This document shows positions 46,690 to 57,440 of a DNA stretch of 64,000 bases, in pieces. Every line of letters starts with the position of its first letter. The stretch's first letter is position 1. A program made the position numbers and the translations under genes. Origin of the DNA: Eurosta solidaginis (Eukaryota; Arthropoda; Insecta; Diptera; Tephritidae); the NCBI RefSeq assembly GCF_040869045.1, contig NC_090322.1, positions 175,722,672 to 175,786,671 of the forward strand, given 5' to 3'. The notes under the pieces are model-generated. The model did no database searches. It was not told the DNA's origin and saw only the letters and a program-made list of their open reading frames with translations.

Positions 46690-47240
46690 GTGTGAAAAAA
46701 AAATTGTAAATAAATGTGCTTATGTAGATATAATACATGCAAAGTAAAAATTTGGTTAAATGCCCGTTTTCGTTTCATTCACAAACCTATTCTAGGGCTA
46801 TACAGTTTGAATACAAATTCCGATAATTGGGGCCCCCTTACAGAATTAATATGTTGTTGTAGTAGGACTTATTTTTGAGTTTTAACAAAATATCAATTCG
46901 GTATAACGCATAGTATAATGACACTAATATGTAATATGTACTAAGAAAATTTGTTACAAACGCAATTAAGATTAAATTTGGGGTAAATCATACTCCTCGA
47001 AGAAATTGTTTCACATATTCAACTAAAACATAACTTTTAAATGTATAGGAAAATTAACGGAATCGTTTTACATGTTCAGGTAAAACGTGTACTTTAAATT
47101 CATAGAAAAATTAACGAAATCGTTTACATGTTCAGGTAAAACGTGAACTTTTAAATTTATGGTAAAATTAACGACATCGTTTTACATGTTCAGGTAGAAC
47201 GTGAACTTTTAAATTTATAGTAAGACTAACGACATCGTTT
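46690..47240 (+). repeat. TX-derived segment, 540 bp
   Basis: Nearly identical to 49,088-49,630 within the TX copy downstream (GTGTGAAAAAAA..TTGTAAATAAATG to AAATTTATAGTAAGACTAAC), with its ~58-bp tandem repeats. Truncated on both sides; the RNase H LINE fragment follows. Confidence 0.8.
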
Positions 47241-47263
47241 TACCTGCGCCCTATATATATACC

Positions 47264-48280
47264 ATCGCGACAGGACTGGAATGCCAGACAACATACGGTA
47301 CCGGGTGCCATCAACATATTCGCGGATGGTTCTAAGCTTGACGGGAAGGTGGGAGCAGGCCTATTTTCGCCGGATCTGGGCCTAGAGGTCTCTTTTCGCC
47401 TACCAGATTACTGTAGTGTTTACCAGGCGGAAATGCTGGCAATACACAGGGCTGTAAACCATCTAGGGTCTATGCCTAAGGATGGTAAACGGGTGTTTAT
47501 TTTCTCAGACAGCCAGGCCGCATTAAAGGCCCTGGACTCATTCGTCGACAACGCAAAGTCGGTCACTGAATGCCGCAGATCTCTTAACGAAATGGCTCAG
47601 CACTTCAGTATCGGCCTTATATGGGTACCTGGGCACAGGGATATTGAAGGCAATTGCAGAGCAGACGAGCTGGCCAGAAGAGGCACCACCGACCATATCC
47701 TTCCGGGAAATGATTGGGTAATCATACCCATGGCCACTTTCAGGCTTCGTGTGACCACAAGCACTATAAGAATCGCAAATGGACTATGGTCAGCCATATC
47801 ATCGTGTGAGACATCCAGGCAAACCTGGCCCTCATATGACAAGGGGCGCACAGAAGCGCTTCTGATTTTAAATAAATCAGTTCTATCGTCCCTGATAAGG
47901 GTTCTAACAGGGCATTGCTTAATAGGCACGCGTGGTGCTAGAATAGGGGTAACGACCTTCGACTATTGTCGCAGCTGCAGATGTACAGAAAAGGAAGAGA
48001 GCGTCCAGCACCTTCTCTGTCACTGTCCAGTGCTTAGTAGGCGTAGGATGGCTATCCTTGGTAAACCTTTTCTATATGACCTCGCTGGGGTGTCTTGCTA
48101 TGAAGTAAAGGCTCTAGCAAAATTTATAATTATCACTAGGTGGTTTGACACGCTTTAGGCAGGGTAGGGGTCCTCTTTGAGACCGTATAGAGTACTACAA
48201 TGGGCCCACTGGTGGCCTAAGTAGTGAGCTGTTACCATAGTGTCCAGCTCAGCCCTTGCAACCTAACTTAACCTAGGCAA
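47264..48280 (+). pseudogene. LINE 3' fragment with RNase H and C-terminal zinc motif
   Basis: The reading frame from the 5' break enters RNase H at NIFADGSKL (catalytic Asp), continues EMLAIHRAV (Glu), IFSDSQAALKAL (Asp), LIWVPGHRDIEGNCRADELAR (His/Asp), and ends with the CRSCRC...HLLCHC zinc motif and stop at 48,156-48,158. This is the C-terminal end of an ORF2 of an RNase H-bearing LINE (R1/LOA/I-like group). Endonuclease and RT are missing. An open frame of at least 269 codons is kept. The 3' untranslated part ends near CAACCTAACTTAACCT. Confidence 0.85.
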
Positions 48281-48299
48281 AACGTATCCAAAACAATAA

Positions 48300-48425
48300 A
48301 GCCGGAGTCATTGCCGTATGTCGTATCGCTGTATCCGTATCCCTAACGTAATCAGCTGTTTATCGTTACGACGGTAAACCAAAACCCAATTGGTTGGCTA
48401 CGATACGGTTACGGCACCAATAATC
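48300..48425. mobile_element. Harbinger-like MITE family 2, left part (split by TX)
   Basis: Begins AGCCGGAGTCATTG after TAA (48,297-48,299) and runs to CACCAATAATC, where TX enters. The right part is 52,366-52,456, again followed by TAA (52,457-52,459). Confidence 0.8.
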
Positions 48426-49399
48426 TGTTATGGAATCGCATTTACCGTGGAAGCAGTAAGGAAGGCGGTCGGCATGATGTGGTGGTGCACATTGGCTAGT
48501 CATTGTCGGCTGGGGCGGGTCCTTGCCAACCTAAAATTCCTATCATGCCTTAAAAAAACTCAGCTGTCAGATTCAAAAAACCTGACAGAAGCGCAGAGAC
48601 CGACTCAAAACGCTTGAAATTCAAAGAAAACGACATCCGGCAGAACCGGATGCCACGGACAGACCGTTAAACATTTAAACTTGAAATTCAAAAAAAACCG
48701 AAAATTAAAAAAAAAAAACTGTTCAAAAAAAACTAACCGAGCCGGAAACGACCGGTTACTAACTGCTGAAATTAAAAAAAAGCTGAAAATTAAAATAAAA
48801 GGAAAAGGGCCGAATATATATTGGGGGCGCCGCGGGTGTTGTTGCGACGCCCGGCGCATATTCCCACCCTCAAAATCCATGGCCACCGACGCACCTGAAT
48901 TTCGGTGGCCCCTTACCTGGTAACCCTACGTGCCTTCTAAATAAATGGCGACGCCAGCATTCCCATATTATTTACAAGTTTATTCAAATTTCATTTTTAC
49001 TAACGTATGTATGCTATAAAAGAAATATTTAAAGATATACCTATATTTATGTCACCCCTTTTTTTTTGACAAGGGTTATAGGCGCTTGGTGTGAAAAAAA
49101 ATTGTAAATAAATGTGCTTATGTAGATATATTACATGCAAAGTAAAAATTTGGTTAAATGCCCGTTTTCGTTTCATTCACAAACCTATTCTAGGGCTATA
49201 CAGTTTGAATACAAATTCCGATAATTGGGGCCCCCTTACAGAATTAATATGTTGTTGTAGTAGGACTTATTTTTGAGTTTTAACAAAATATCAATTCGGT
49301 ATAACGCATAGTATAATGACACTAATATGTAATATGTACTAAGAAAATTTGTTACAAACGCAATTAAGATTAAATTTGGGGTAAATCATACTCCTCGAA

Positions 49400-49720
49400 G
49401 AAATTGTTTCACATATTAAAGTAAAACATAACTTTTAAATTTATAGGAAAATTAACGGAATCGTTTTACATGTTCAGGTAAAACGTGTACTTTAAATTCA
49501 TAGAAAAATTAACGAAATCGTTTACATGTTCAGGTAAAACGTGAACTTTTAAATTTATGGTAAAATTAACGACATCGTTTTACATGTTCAGGTAGAACGT
49601 GAACTTTTAAATTTATAGTAAGACTAACCTGTTCAGGCAAAATGTGAACCTTTAAAATTATAGTAAAATTAATGAAATCGTTTTACATGTTCAGGTAAAA
49701 CGTAAACTGTTTTGCATTTA
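49400..49720 (+). repeat. ~58-bp tandem array in TX
   Basis: About five degenerate units of the form GTTCAGGTAAAACGTGAACT + TTTAAATTTATAGTAAAATT + AACGACATCGTTTTACAT. Confidence 0.8.
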
Positions 49721-50084
49721 TCAGTCAGTGCTGGTATTGTTTTGTTTTTTTTTTCTTGCTTCTAAGTTAATTAAACCTATCTACTTAACTTTAAGTTACG
49801 TCTACTTTTTTTTTTGCATGGTATAATAAGTTAACTTTACTACAAGTGGATGCAGCTTGCTCTCTTTAACTTAGGTATATGCCTGTATATATGTATTATG
49901 TGTTAAGATTCTATACTAGGGTGATAGCCTTGAATTTGAATATGTCTGTATATTAACAATATATGTTTTTGCAGAGTCAAAAAAAAAAAAAAAATTTAAG
50001 AACAAGGTTGAGACTACAAATACGTATATTTAGTTCAGTATTGGAACGAACTCACCGCTTTAACCGCTGATATTCGTAGTCGCA

Positions 50085-50465
50085 ATTGGGATGGCCGCAG
50101 GCCGATGTTCGCTACCCTGTGGTTGTTATTGTAGCTGGTGTTGTTGTAGCCCGTATGGTCGTAGCTGATAAGGTTGCGACTAGTATTGTTGTAGCCGGTA
50201 TGGCCGTAGCTGATAAGCATGCGGCTAGTATTGTTGTAGCCGTTATGGTCGTAGCTGATAGGGTTGCGCTAGCATTGTTATAGCCGGTATAGTCGTAGCT
50301 GATAAGGATGCGGCTAGTATTGTTGTAGCCGTTATGGTCGTAGCTGATAGGGTTGCGCTAGCATTGTTATAGCCAGTATAGTCGTATATGATAAGGTTGC
50401 GGCTAGTATTGTTGTAGCCGTTATGGTCGTAGCTGATAAGGTTGCGGCTAATATTGTTGTCGGTG
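50085..50465 (+). repeat. 45-bp minisatellite in TX, about 8 units
   Basis: Unit GTTGTAGCCGTTATGGTCGT + AGCTGATAAGGTTGCGGCTA + GTATT with variations. 45 bp is divisible by three; one frame is open for about 65 codons as Val/Ala-rich 15-residue repeats (IVVAGMAVADKHAAS type). Coding use is not demonstrated. Confidence 0.8.
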
Positions 50466-50904
50466 GTGCCCGTGATAATAGTAGGCGCCGTTGGTGGTGG
50501 TTGGGGCTTTGGGTCGAGGTAACCGAGTGAACCGGGTGGCGATAAAGCTTCGTGCTACCCTTTACGAGCCGGATGACTCGGCTTTTTGACGTTGATTGTA
50601 TTACGCGGCAGCGTACTGCTGGCTCTGGAGGCAGAGGTGGTGTCGGACGCTTTTCCGCAGATGGTAGGGTTCTTTGTAAACGTAGAGGAAGGGGTTTATC
50701 TCACTAGGTGTGACTGCGAACGCCGACCTACTTCAACTGAATCTTGTGTCCACACAACACAACCGGTGCAAGGTTTATTACCACCCAAAATAGACGCGTA
50801 GAAACGAGATTTGTCGGAAAGAACGGTTTCGGTGCTTTGCGCTATCGACTCTTTCCTAGTTCCTGGACAATCACCTGCTTACGCGCACAGCCGGCGAGGA
50901 TGTT

Positions 50905-51020
50905 TTGTGATTAGCTGAGTATCGTTGGGGATGCGCAGTGAGCAATAAGGTTACCAAAGCAGTATAGTTGAGTATCGTTGGGGATGCGAAGTGAGCAATA
51001 AGGTTACTAAAGCAGTATAT
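50905..51020 (+). repeat. ~54-bp direct repeat, two units, in TX
   Basis: GAGTATCGTTGGGGATGCG..GTGAGCAATAAGGTTAC.AAAGCAGTATA occurs twice in a row. Confidence 0.75.
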
Positions 51021-52365
51021 TAGCGGAACTTGACGCCTTTGCTGCTGAAGTTATGCCCCTAGATGTTATATATCCCGTTTGTATAATTTTAGGGTCGCCA
51101 AAATTTCGCTCACGCAATTTTCCACCTTTTTTTTTTTTTTTGAGATTTGATTGCATGGATGAGGACCTTCTTATATTTGAAAGTCCCAGTTCCAGGTTAT
51201 TGTCCAATGCATAAAATGATTAATTTCTGGATTAACTTTCCAAAGTATGTAAGTAATTTAGGCTCCACTAGTACACAATGGTAATACCAACTGGCCAGAA
51301 CCATGTGTAGTAGCTTGCTCTTTGTATTTAACTATGTGCTTTGTAAACTGGTTTTTTCATGGCGCCACGCCAGGTTATTTTCAAATTACAGTTATATGTA
51401 TGTTTGTTATTTATTAGATTTGTGTTTATGTCCAATTTAATTTGGTAAAGGTCTTTAATTTGTTGATATTTTTTCAAATCTTCATATCACAATAGTTTCA
51501 ATTTTTGTTTATTTTCAGTTTAAGTTGGTATTTTTGTCCACTTTCTTTGTTTAAATTTTCCAATCTCCAATATCACTTTATGGTTGTATGATTCAAATCC
51601 AGTAATTTGTATAATCCGGTAAGTTTTAATATAATATATACAGATGCTCTAGTCCATCAATTGTTGTTTTTGTCCAATTGTGGTAATTATTTTTCGTTTA
51701 TTTCATTTTTGTAAAAGTATTTTTTTCTTATCGGGTGTTATATTTTATATTTATTCTGGTTATGTGTACATGACTGTACATTAGTATATAATAAGGATAT
51801 TTTCAATCCCGTTATTAGTTACTCCGTTAAATTGTCCCGTTTATTTCCGAGAATTTTATTTCCATTAGTATGTATGTATATAAACATTGATTTTCAGTGG
51901 CTTGTTGCCAAGTGTCTTCAATGTTAAATTTGATTTTGCACGATAGCAATTATATGTATGTTTTTGCACAAAGTGCATGTTTTATTTTAAAGTTTTTCAG
52001 TATTTTTGCCCGATAGCAAATGATTATCATTTTTTGCACAATTTGCATATTTTTACGATACAGCGCACAATTTTAATTAATTTTTGTCATTTCGACTCCC
52101 GCACTATCCGCCATTTTATTCTCATACCGCGTGAGTAAAGCCCCTTAATAACACGCGGTTGAGTTGTGGGGAAAACCGAACTTGACGCGACGACGTCAGA
52201 AAACGAAGTGCAATTTTCCACCTTTTCTCTTTTTCTTTTTGCCGGAAACTCATGGCAATTTTCGCTAGTGATCGCAGATCTGGTTTTTCCCTGCTTTCGA
52301 TACTTTTGATATGAACACGCTCCTAAGTGGACCGTAACCGTAGACCGTAGCAGCAGACCGTAACA

Positions 52366-52456
52366 AATCGATTGCATTGATTCTCATAAGGTTGGTTGAA
52401 TCAGCTGTTATAAGGTTACCGATACGGTTACCGATAAAGCACCAATGTCTCCAGCT
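52366..52456. mobile_element. Harbinger-like MITE family 2, right part
   Basis: Continues AATCGATTGCATTGATTCTC and ends GCACCAATGTCTCCAGCT, then TAA. Counterpart of 48,300-48,425. Confidence 0.8.
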
Positions 52457-52459
52457 TAA

Positions 52460-53150
52460 ATAAAATATACAAAAAGTTAATAAATTCACCAACTCAAATA
52501 TTTTTAGGTTATGGATATGGCGAAAACCCAAAAACCAATTGGTTGGTATGGTTATGGCGTTAGCGTTATGGAATGGCAGCATTAATCGATTACATTGATT
52601 TCCATAAGGGTGGTTCGATCAGCTGTTTTATCTGGTTATGGTTTTATGGTTATGTCACCATTAATTGGCCTCTCACTTCAGTATGATTGTACCATGCACT
52701 TCACTAAAGATTTAAGGGCCAATTAATGGTGACTTATCCATAACCCGATAAAACAGCTCATCGAACCAACCTTATGGAAAATAAATGTAATCGATTATTG
52801 GTGCCATTACATAACGCTCATGGTGGAACGATACAAGGTGGCAGCATTGGACAGCGGTTTATAAACTTTTTTAATCTGATTTGATACATCAACTTCCAAT
52901 GCTGTACTACTTTGACATTTGTCCATCAAATTTACAAAAACAAAGTACATTGAATGTTTATTTATGTTTGTAGGTATGCCATAATGCTGCCACCTTGTAT
53001 CGTTCCGCCATGATAACGCTAACGCTAAAGCCATAACCATATCGTATTCAACCAATTGGTTTTTGGTTTTTCGCCATATCCATAGCCTAAAAATATTTGA
53101 GATGGAGAATTAATTAATTTTTTGTAGATTTTATTTATCGGCTGCTCATT
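52460..53150. repeat. Two Harbinger-like family 1 MITE copies in opposite orientation
   Basis: 52,470-52,690 reads in reverse (ends ACCATTAATTGGCC), and 52,710-53,140 reads forward (TTAAGGGCCAATTAATGGTG). The second has a ~190-bp insert at about 52,815-53,015 bounded by inverted copies of TGGCGGAACGATACAAGGTGG-like text. Confidence 0.65.
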
Positions 53151-53151
53151 A

Positions 53152-53913
53152 CCCTACAAGAAACGCTGATAGTTTTACTAATACACTCACACTTGTAATT
53201 GACAATGCTGATCCTGCGATGACGTAAACATTGATACTCAAATTTATGTATGTTCCTTTGTTCGCTCACGCATGTCCGCATGTTCCCAACGACAGCCTAT
53301 AATCATGAAAAAGGACTGAAGCTGGGAAGGCTTCGGACACCTGGTACAGAACAAAAGAACATACAACAGATACCATAATGCATGTGAGACAGATACATAA
53401 TTCTCAACGGAATTTTATGTATGCGAGAACAGATTATCCGATTTAATCATGTTGTCACTACTGACTGTCATATGACAATCAAATGATTATCACGGTTGTT
53501 TTGTTATTTTTTTAAATTCCGACGAAAACCATATAAAAAATAAGTTTAAAAAATGAAAAAGAGAGCATTTCAAAGCTCCATGCTAAAAGAAAAAAAACGG
53601 AAATAATATTAAAAAAACCAAAAGCTGGCGGAATGTATGGGGCGCACTCAAAAAATGGATACGCGAAAAATAATAGTGGTTAGTGGTGATTCATTTTTAA
53701 ATGTGTTTCCGCATGAGGAAAGCGCTTTTCTGTTGTTTTATTATTTTCTGAATTTAAATTGAACATTTTGAACTCGAATTCTTATAAAACTATTTATTTT
53801 AAAGAAATAAGAAACACGTATGCTTTTATCACGTACAAAATTAAAAACGAAATGAAATAAAGTAAATAAAAAGCAAAAAGCATTGTTTCATTTTTGGTGG
53901 AATATAACAATGG
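53152..53913 (+). repeat. CCCTACAAG element, copy 2, part 1
   Basis: First 762 bp. Interrupted by the LINE at 53,914-57,991 and resumes at 58,004 after the duplicated ATATAACAATGG. Confidence 0.75.
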
Positions 53914-53964
53914 TTGTTGTTGTTGTTGTAGCAGTGCTTCGCCCCACCTAACAGACGCGACCGA

Positions 53965-55602
53965 TCACAAACTGTCATCAATATCCTCTAACGGGAGTCC
54001 AAGGAAACTTGCTGTTTCAACAGGGGTGGACCATAGGGAAAGGGGTGTTAGAGGCGTTGGTTCCACATTACAATTGAAGAGATGGTTGGTGTCATGTGGG
54101 GACACATTGCAAGCGGGGCATACATTTTGTATGTCGGGGTTAATTCTGGATAGGTAATAGTTTAACCTGTTACAGTATCCAGAACAAAGTTGAGCCAGAG
54201 TGACACGCGTTTCCCTGGGGAGTATGCGTTCCTCTTCCGCAAGTTTTGGATACTTTACTTTGAGTACTGGGTTCACCGGGCAATTCTCGGCATAAAGGTC
54301 CGACGCCTGTTTGTGGAGTTCACCAAGGACCTGCTTGTGTTTTTTCGCTTCATACGGCTGTGTTCTCAGATGCCGTATTTCCTCAAAATGCTTACGGAGA
54401 TGACTCCTTAAGCCCCTAGGCGGTGCTGGCTTGTCAATCAGATGTCTGTTGGGATGCCCAGGTTTCTGGGCATTCAACAGGAACTGTTTGGTCAGCATCT
54501 CGTTTCTTTCCCTGATGGGGAGTATTCTCCCCTCATTATGTAGATGGTGTTCTGGGGACATAAGAAGACAGCCCGTGGCAATTCTGAGAGCAGTATTTTG
54601 GCAGGCCTGTAGCTTCTTCCAGTGGGTAATTTTTAGGCTTGGCGACCATATGGGTGACGCGTAGCACGCAATCGGCTGGCTAATTGCTTTGTATGTAGTC
54701 ATGAGTGTTTCTTTATCTTTTCCCCAGGTACTGCCAGCAAGGGATTTGAGGATTTTGTTACGGCTCTGAATTCTCGGAACAATTGCGGCTGCGTGCTCAC
54801 CAAAATGTAGATCCTGATCAAACGTCACACCCAAGATTTTGGGGTGTAGGACAGTCGGTAGCGTAGAGCCATCGACGTGGATGTTCAAAATGGTCGACAT
54901 TTGGGACGTCCATGTTGTAAATAAGGTCGCGGAAGATTTAGTCGGTGATAATGCCAGGTTTCGCGAGGCGAAAAAACTGGAGAGATCAGGGAGGTAGCCG
55001 TTTATTTTATTGCATAGCTCATAGATCTGTGGGCCTGGGCCTGTGGCCATTACTGTGCAGTCATCGGCGTAGGAAACGATTGTGACTCCTTCCGGTGGTG
55101 ATGGTAGCTTAGATATGTAGAAATTAAACAAAAGTGGGGATAGGATACCACCCTGTGGCACCCCTTGTTTAATTCTCCTTGGCTTTGATGTTTCGTTTCT
55201 AAATAGCACCGATGCCTGCCGACCACCCAGATAATTTGCGGTCCACCTTTTAAGACATGGGGGAAGGGTAGACCCTTCCAGGTCTTGCAGTAACGAGCCA
55301 TGGTTGACCGTATCAAAAGCTTTTGATAGGTCTAGCGCTACGAGTACTGTTCTATGGTGGGGGTTTTGATTTAAACCGCAATTTATCTGGGTGTTGATGG
55401 CATTTAGCGCGGAGGTAGTGCTAAGGAGTTTTCTGAAGCCATGCTGATGGGAGGCTAGTTGCAAATTTGCTTGGAAGTAAGGGAGCAAAATGGCTTCGAG
55501 CGTCTTTGCTACTGGCGATAGGAGAGATATCGGACGATACGACTCTCCTATGTTAGCTGGTTTACCAGGCTTTATAGCGGGACCACCTTGGCCATTCTCC
55601 AT
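53965..55602 (-). CDS. LINE ORF2 part 2: reverse transcriptase and C-terminal zinc motif
   Basis: 545-codon open frame. RT blocks: KPGKPANIGESYRPISLLSP, HQHGFR, LVALDLSKAFDTVNH, RIKQGVPQGGILSPLLFNFY, the active site SYADDCTVMA, and the thumb region. The end has CPACN...HDTNHLFNC, a CCHC motif as in CR1/Jockey-type LINEs, then stop. The start here is only the first Met after the frameshift; the native protein would read on from the endonuclease frame at 55,572-57,287. Confidence 0.9.
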   Translation of the reverse strand: MENGQGGPAIKPGKPANIGESYRPISLLSPVAKTLEAILLPYFQANLQLASHQHGFRKLLSTTSALNAINTQINCGLNQNPHHRTVLVALDLSKAFDTVNHGSLLQDLEGSTLPPCLKRWTANYLGGRQASVLFRNETSKPRRIKQGVPQGGILSPLLFNFYISKLPSPPEGVTIVSYADDCTVMATGPGPQIYELCNKINGYLPDLSSFFASRNLALSPTKSSATLFTTWTSQMSTILNIHVDGSTLPTVLHPKILGVTFDQDLHFGEHAAAIVPRIQSRNKILKSLAGSTWGKDKETLMTTYKAISQPIACYASPIWSPSLKITHWKKLQACQNTALRIATGCLLMSPEHHLHNEGRILPIRERNEMLTKQFLLNAQKPGHPNRHLIDKPAPPRGLRSHLRKHFEEIRHLRTQPYEAKKHKQVLGELHKQASDLYAENCPVNPVLKVKYPKLAEEERILPRETRVTLAQLCSGYCNRLNYYLSRINPDIQNVCPACNVSPHDTNHLFNCNVEPTPLTPLSLWSTPVETASFLGLPLEDIDDSL

Positions 55603-57320
55603 TTCTCGGGTATGACAAAGGTGGAAAGAGACAGGTTGAAGACCTGCGCTAAATATTTGAAACCCTCTTTCCCTAGGCTTTTAAGCATCGGCATGGCTAT
55701 GCCGTCTGGGCCCACTGCTTTGGATGGTTTAGCGCGACCAATGGCGTCCTCAACCTCTTTAGCGGTGATGGTGATTGGTGACGCGCTGAATTTGTGTTTA
55801 TGTGCGTGTCTGTTGGCCCTCCGTCTAACTTTGTCGACCGTAGAATGCATTATATATTGTCGGCAGAAAGCGCTCGCGCATTTTTTCGCATCCGACAGCA
55901 CTTTGTCGCCAAAGGCGATGGAAACTTTGTCTTTGTGCTTAGTCGGATTCGATAGGGACTTTACGGTGGACCAAAGTTTACCCACACCGGTAGAGAGGTT
56001 ACAACCTCTTAGGTGCTCCTCCCATTTCGCCCGCTTGTGTTCATCCACAAGCAATCTGATGCGTTGGTTTATATCCTTTATTTGGGGGTCGCCTGGATCA
56101 AGCTGCCTTATAAGGTCACGTTCTCTCGCTAAGTTTGCGGCCTTCGCCGGGAAGTGGGGCCGGATTTCGGGAATTCTCCCGGCGGGAATGAAACGTGCCG
56201 AGGCGGATTCAATGACCTTGCGGAAGGCACGCTCCCCTTGGCGGGCATCAGTCGGGATAGGGAGGGCAGCAAAGAGGTTGTCTGTAAAGGATTTATATTC
56301 TTCCCACTTTCCTTTTTTAAAGTTTATGAAAGTGCGTTTTTCGGTGACGATGAAGTCGGCGGTACGCTCGAGCGAAACAAGTATAGGCAGGTGGTCGGAT
56401 GCCAATGATACCATCGGCTGCCAGTTGACGCAGTTTACGAGTTCTGCGCTCACGATTGAGATATCTGGCGAACTGTGACAGCTTCCTACCATACGTGTGG
56501 GGGCGTCTCCGTTTATTGTGCAGAACGTCGTTTCTTCTATTTGATCCGCCAACATCTCGCCCCTACTGTCCGCCCGCAAATTTGAATGCCATAGATCATG
56601 ATGGGCATTGAAGTCGCCTAAAATAATGCGATTGTTTCCAGTGAGTAAGGCTCTAATATTAGGGAGGTATCCACCGGGGCAACAGGTGGCAGGGGGGATG
56701 TAGATGTTGATGATTTCTAGGTTTGCATCGCCTGACCGGACAGATAGGCCTTGACGTTCTAAGACGTTGTCCCTGCGGTCGATGCCAGGATCAAATATGT
56801 GATATTGCACAGAGTGGTGTATTATAAACGCGAGGCCGCCTCCATTTCCGCTCTCGCGATCTTTTCTGTGGACATTATACCCAGAGCAGGTCTGCAATGC
56901 AGATCGTGCTGTGAGTTTAGTCTCTTGAATCGCAGCAATGCGGATGTTGTGCCGCTTCATGAAATTGACTATCTCCGTAATCTTCCCAGTTAGTCCATTA
57001 CAGTTTAACTGCAGAATTCTGAAGTGCATGAGGGGAGACGTCGCCACTCTGGGGGTAAGTGACGGGTGACTACGCCTGGGTTGAGGAAGGCCAGGACGCA
57101 ATTGCTGTTGTGGCCCTGGGACTGGGCGTCCTTGGGCAAGCATTGGGGTAACCGGATGATTTGGGTTTGCGACCTGGCAACATGGCGCAATGAAACCCGT
57201 CGAGGGGTTGCCGTCGCGGAGACCAGAACATCTAGGAAAGTGGCACCACCCAAGGCAGGAGCTGCATTGGGCGGATGTCGCAAACATATATATTCTGTGC
57301 TGGCAAACGGTGCAAACGGA
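55572..57320 (-). CDS. LINE ORF2 part 1: PHD-like finger and apurinic endonuclease
   Basis: Begins with the end of a zinc finger (CTVCQHRIY...CSSCLGWCHFPRCSGL...FIAPCC), a Pro/Gln-rich linker, then endonuclease/exonuclease/phosphatase motifs: RILQLNCNGL (Asn), IAAIQETKL (Glu), IINIYIPP, IILGDFNAHH (Asp/Asn), SSPDISIV, ASDHLPILV (Asp-His). The pre-RT region follows up to VIPEKWRMAKVVP, where a 1-nt indel near 55,580 moves the frame into the RT. The first Met at 57,287 lies inside the zinc finger, so the true start is probably further upstream. Confidence 0.85.
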   Translation of the reverse strand, partial: SVCTVCQHRIYMFATSAQCSSCLGWCHFPRCSGLRDGNPSTGFIAPCCQVANPNHPVTPMLAQGRPVPGPQQQLRPGLPQPRRSHPSLTPRVATSPLMHFRILQLNCNGLTGKITEIVNFMKRHNIRIAAIQETKLTARSALQTCSGYNVHRKDRESGNGGGLAFIIHHSVQYHIFDPGIDRRDNVLERQGLSVRSGDANLEIINIYIPPATCCPGGYLPNIRALLTGNNRIILGDFNAHHDLWHSNLRADSRGEMLADQIEETTFCTINGDAPTRMVGSCHSSPDISIVSAELVNCVNWQPMVSLASDHLPILVSLERTADFIVTEKRTFINFKKGKWEEYKSFTDNLFAALPIPTDARQGERAFRKVIESASARFIPAGRIPEIRPHFPAKAANLARERDLIRQLDPGDPQIKDINQRIRLLVDEHKRAKWEEHLRGCNLSTGVGKLWSTVKSLSNPTKHKDKVSIAFGDKVLSDAKKCASAFCRQYIMHSTVDKVRRRANRHAHKHKFSASPITITAKEVEDAIGRAKPSKAVGPDGIAMPMLKSLGKEGFKYLAQVFNLSLSTFVIPEKWRMAKVVPL

Positions 57321-57440
57321 GGTAGGGACTAAGAGTCTGTTTCCCTGACCTACACGATTGCTGCCGGAAAAGAGGGGGGAGAAGACGGGGGCAGGGGCTG
57401 TTGCTCAGCATTGCTTCCGACTCTACTACGAAGATTGTAG

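Larger units (their letters stand above)
48426..52365 (+). mobile_element. TX element, independent insertion, 3.94 kb
   Basis: Starts TGTTATGGAATCGC and ends CAGACCGTAACA, flanked by AATC (48,422-48,425; 52,366-52,369). The flanking MITE joins to its known uninterrupted sequence when TX plus one AATC is removed. Similarity to the copies at 1,613 and 18,070 is clear from 48,426 to about 50,565 and again in the last ~60 bp; the part between is diverged or replaced. No long ORF with a recognised domain. Confidence 0.8.

Noticed and set aside
47597..47929. 110-codon minus-strand frame
   Set aside because: Antisense shadow of the RNase H domain of the LINE fragment, with no conserved motif of its own.
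50085..50465. Direct repeats as a CRISPR-like array
   Set aside because: Units are contiguous and degenerate with no unique spacers, and the context is eukaryotic transposon DNA.
55588..56478. 296-codon plus-strand frame
   Set aside because: Lies opposite the LINE endonuclease; composition mirrors the minus-strand coding frame and there is no family resemblance.
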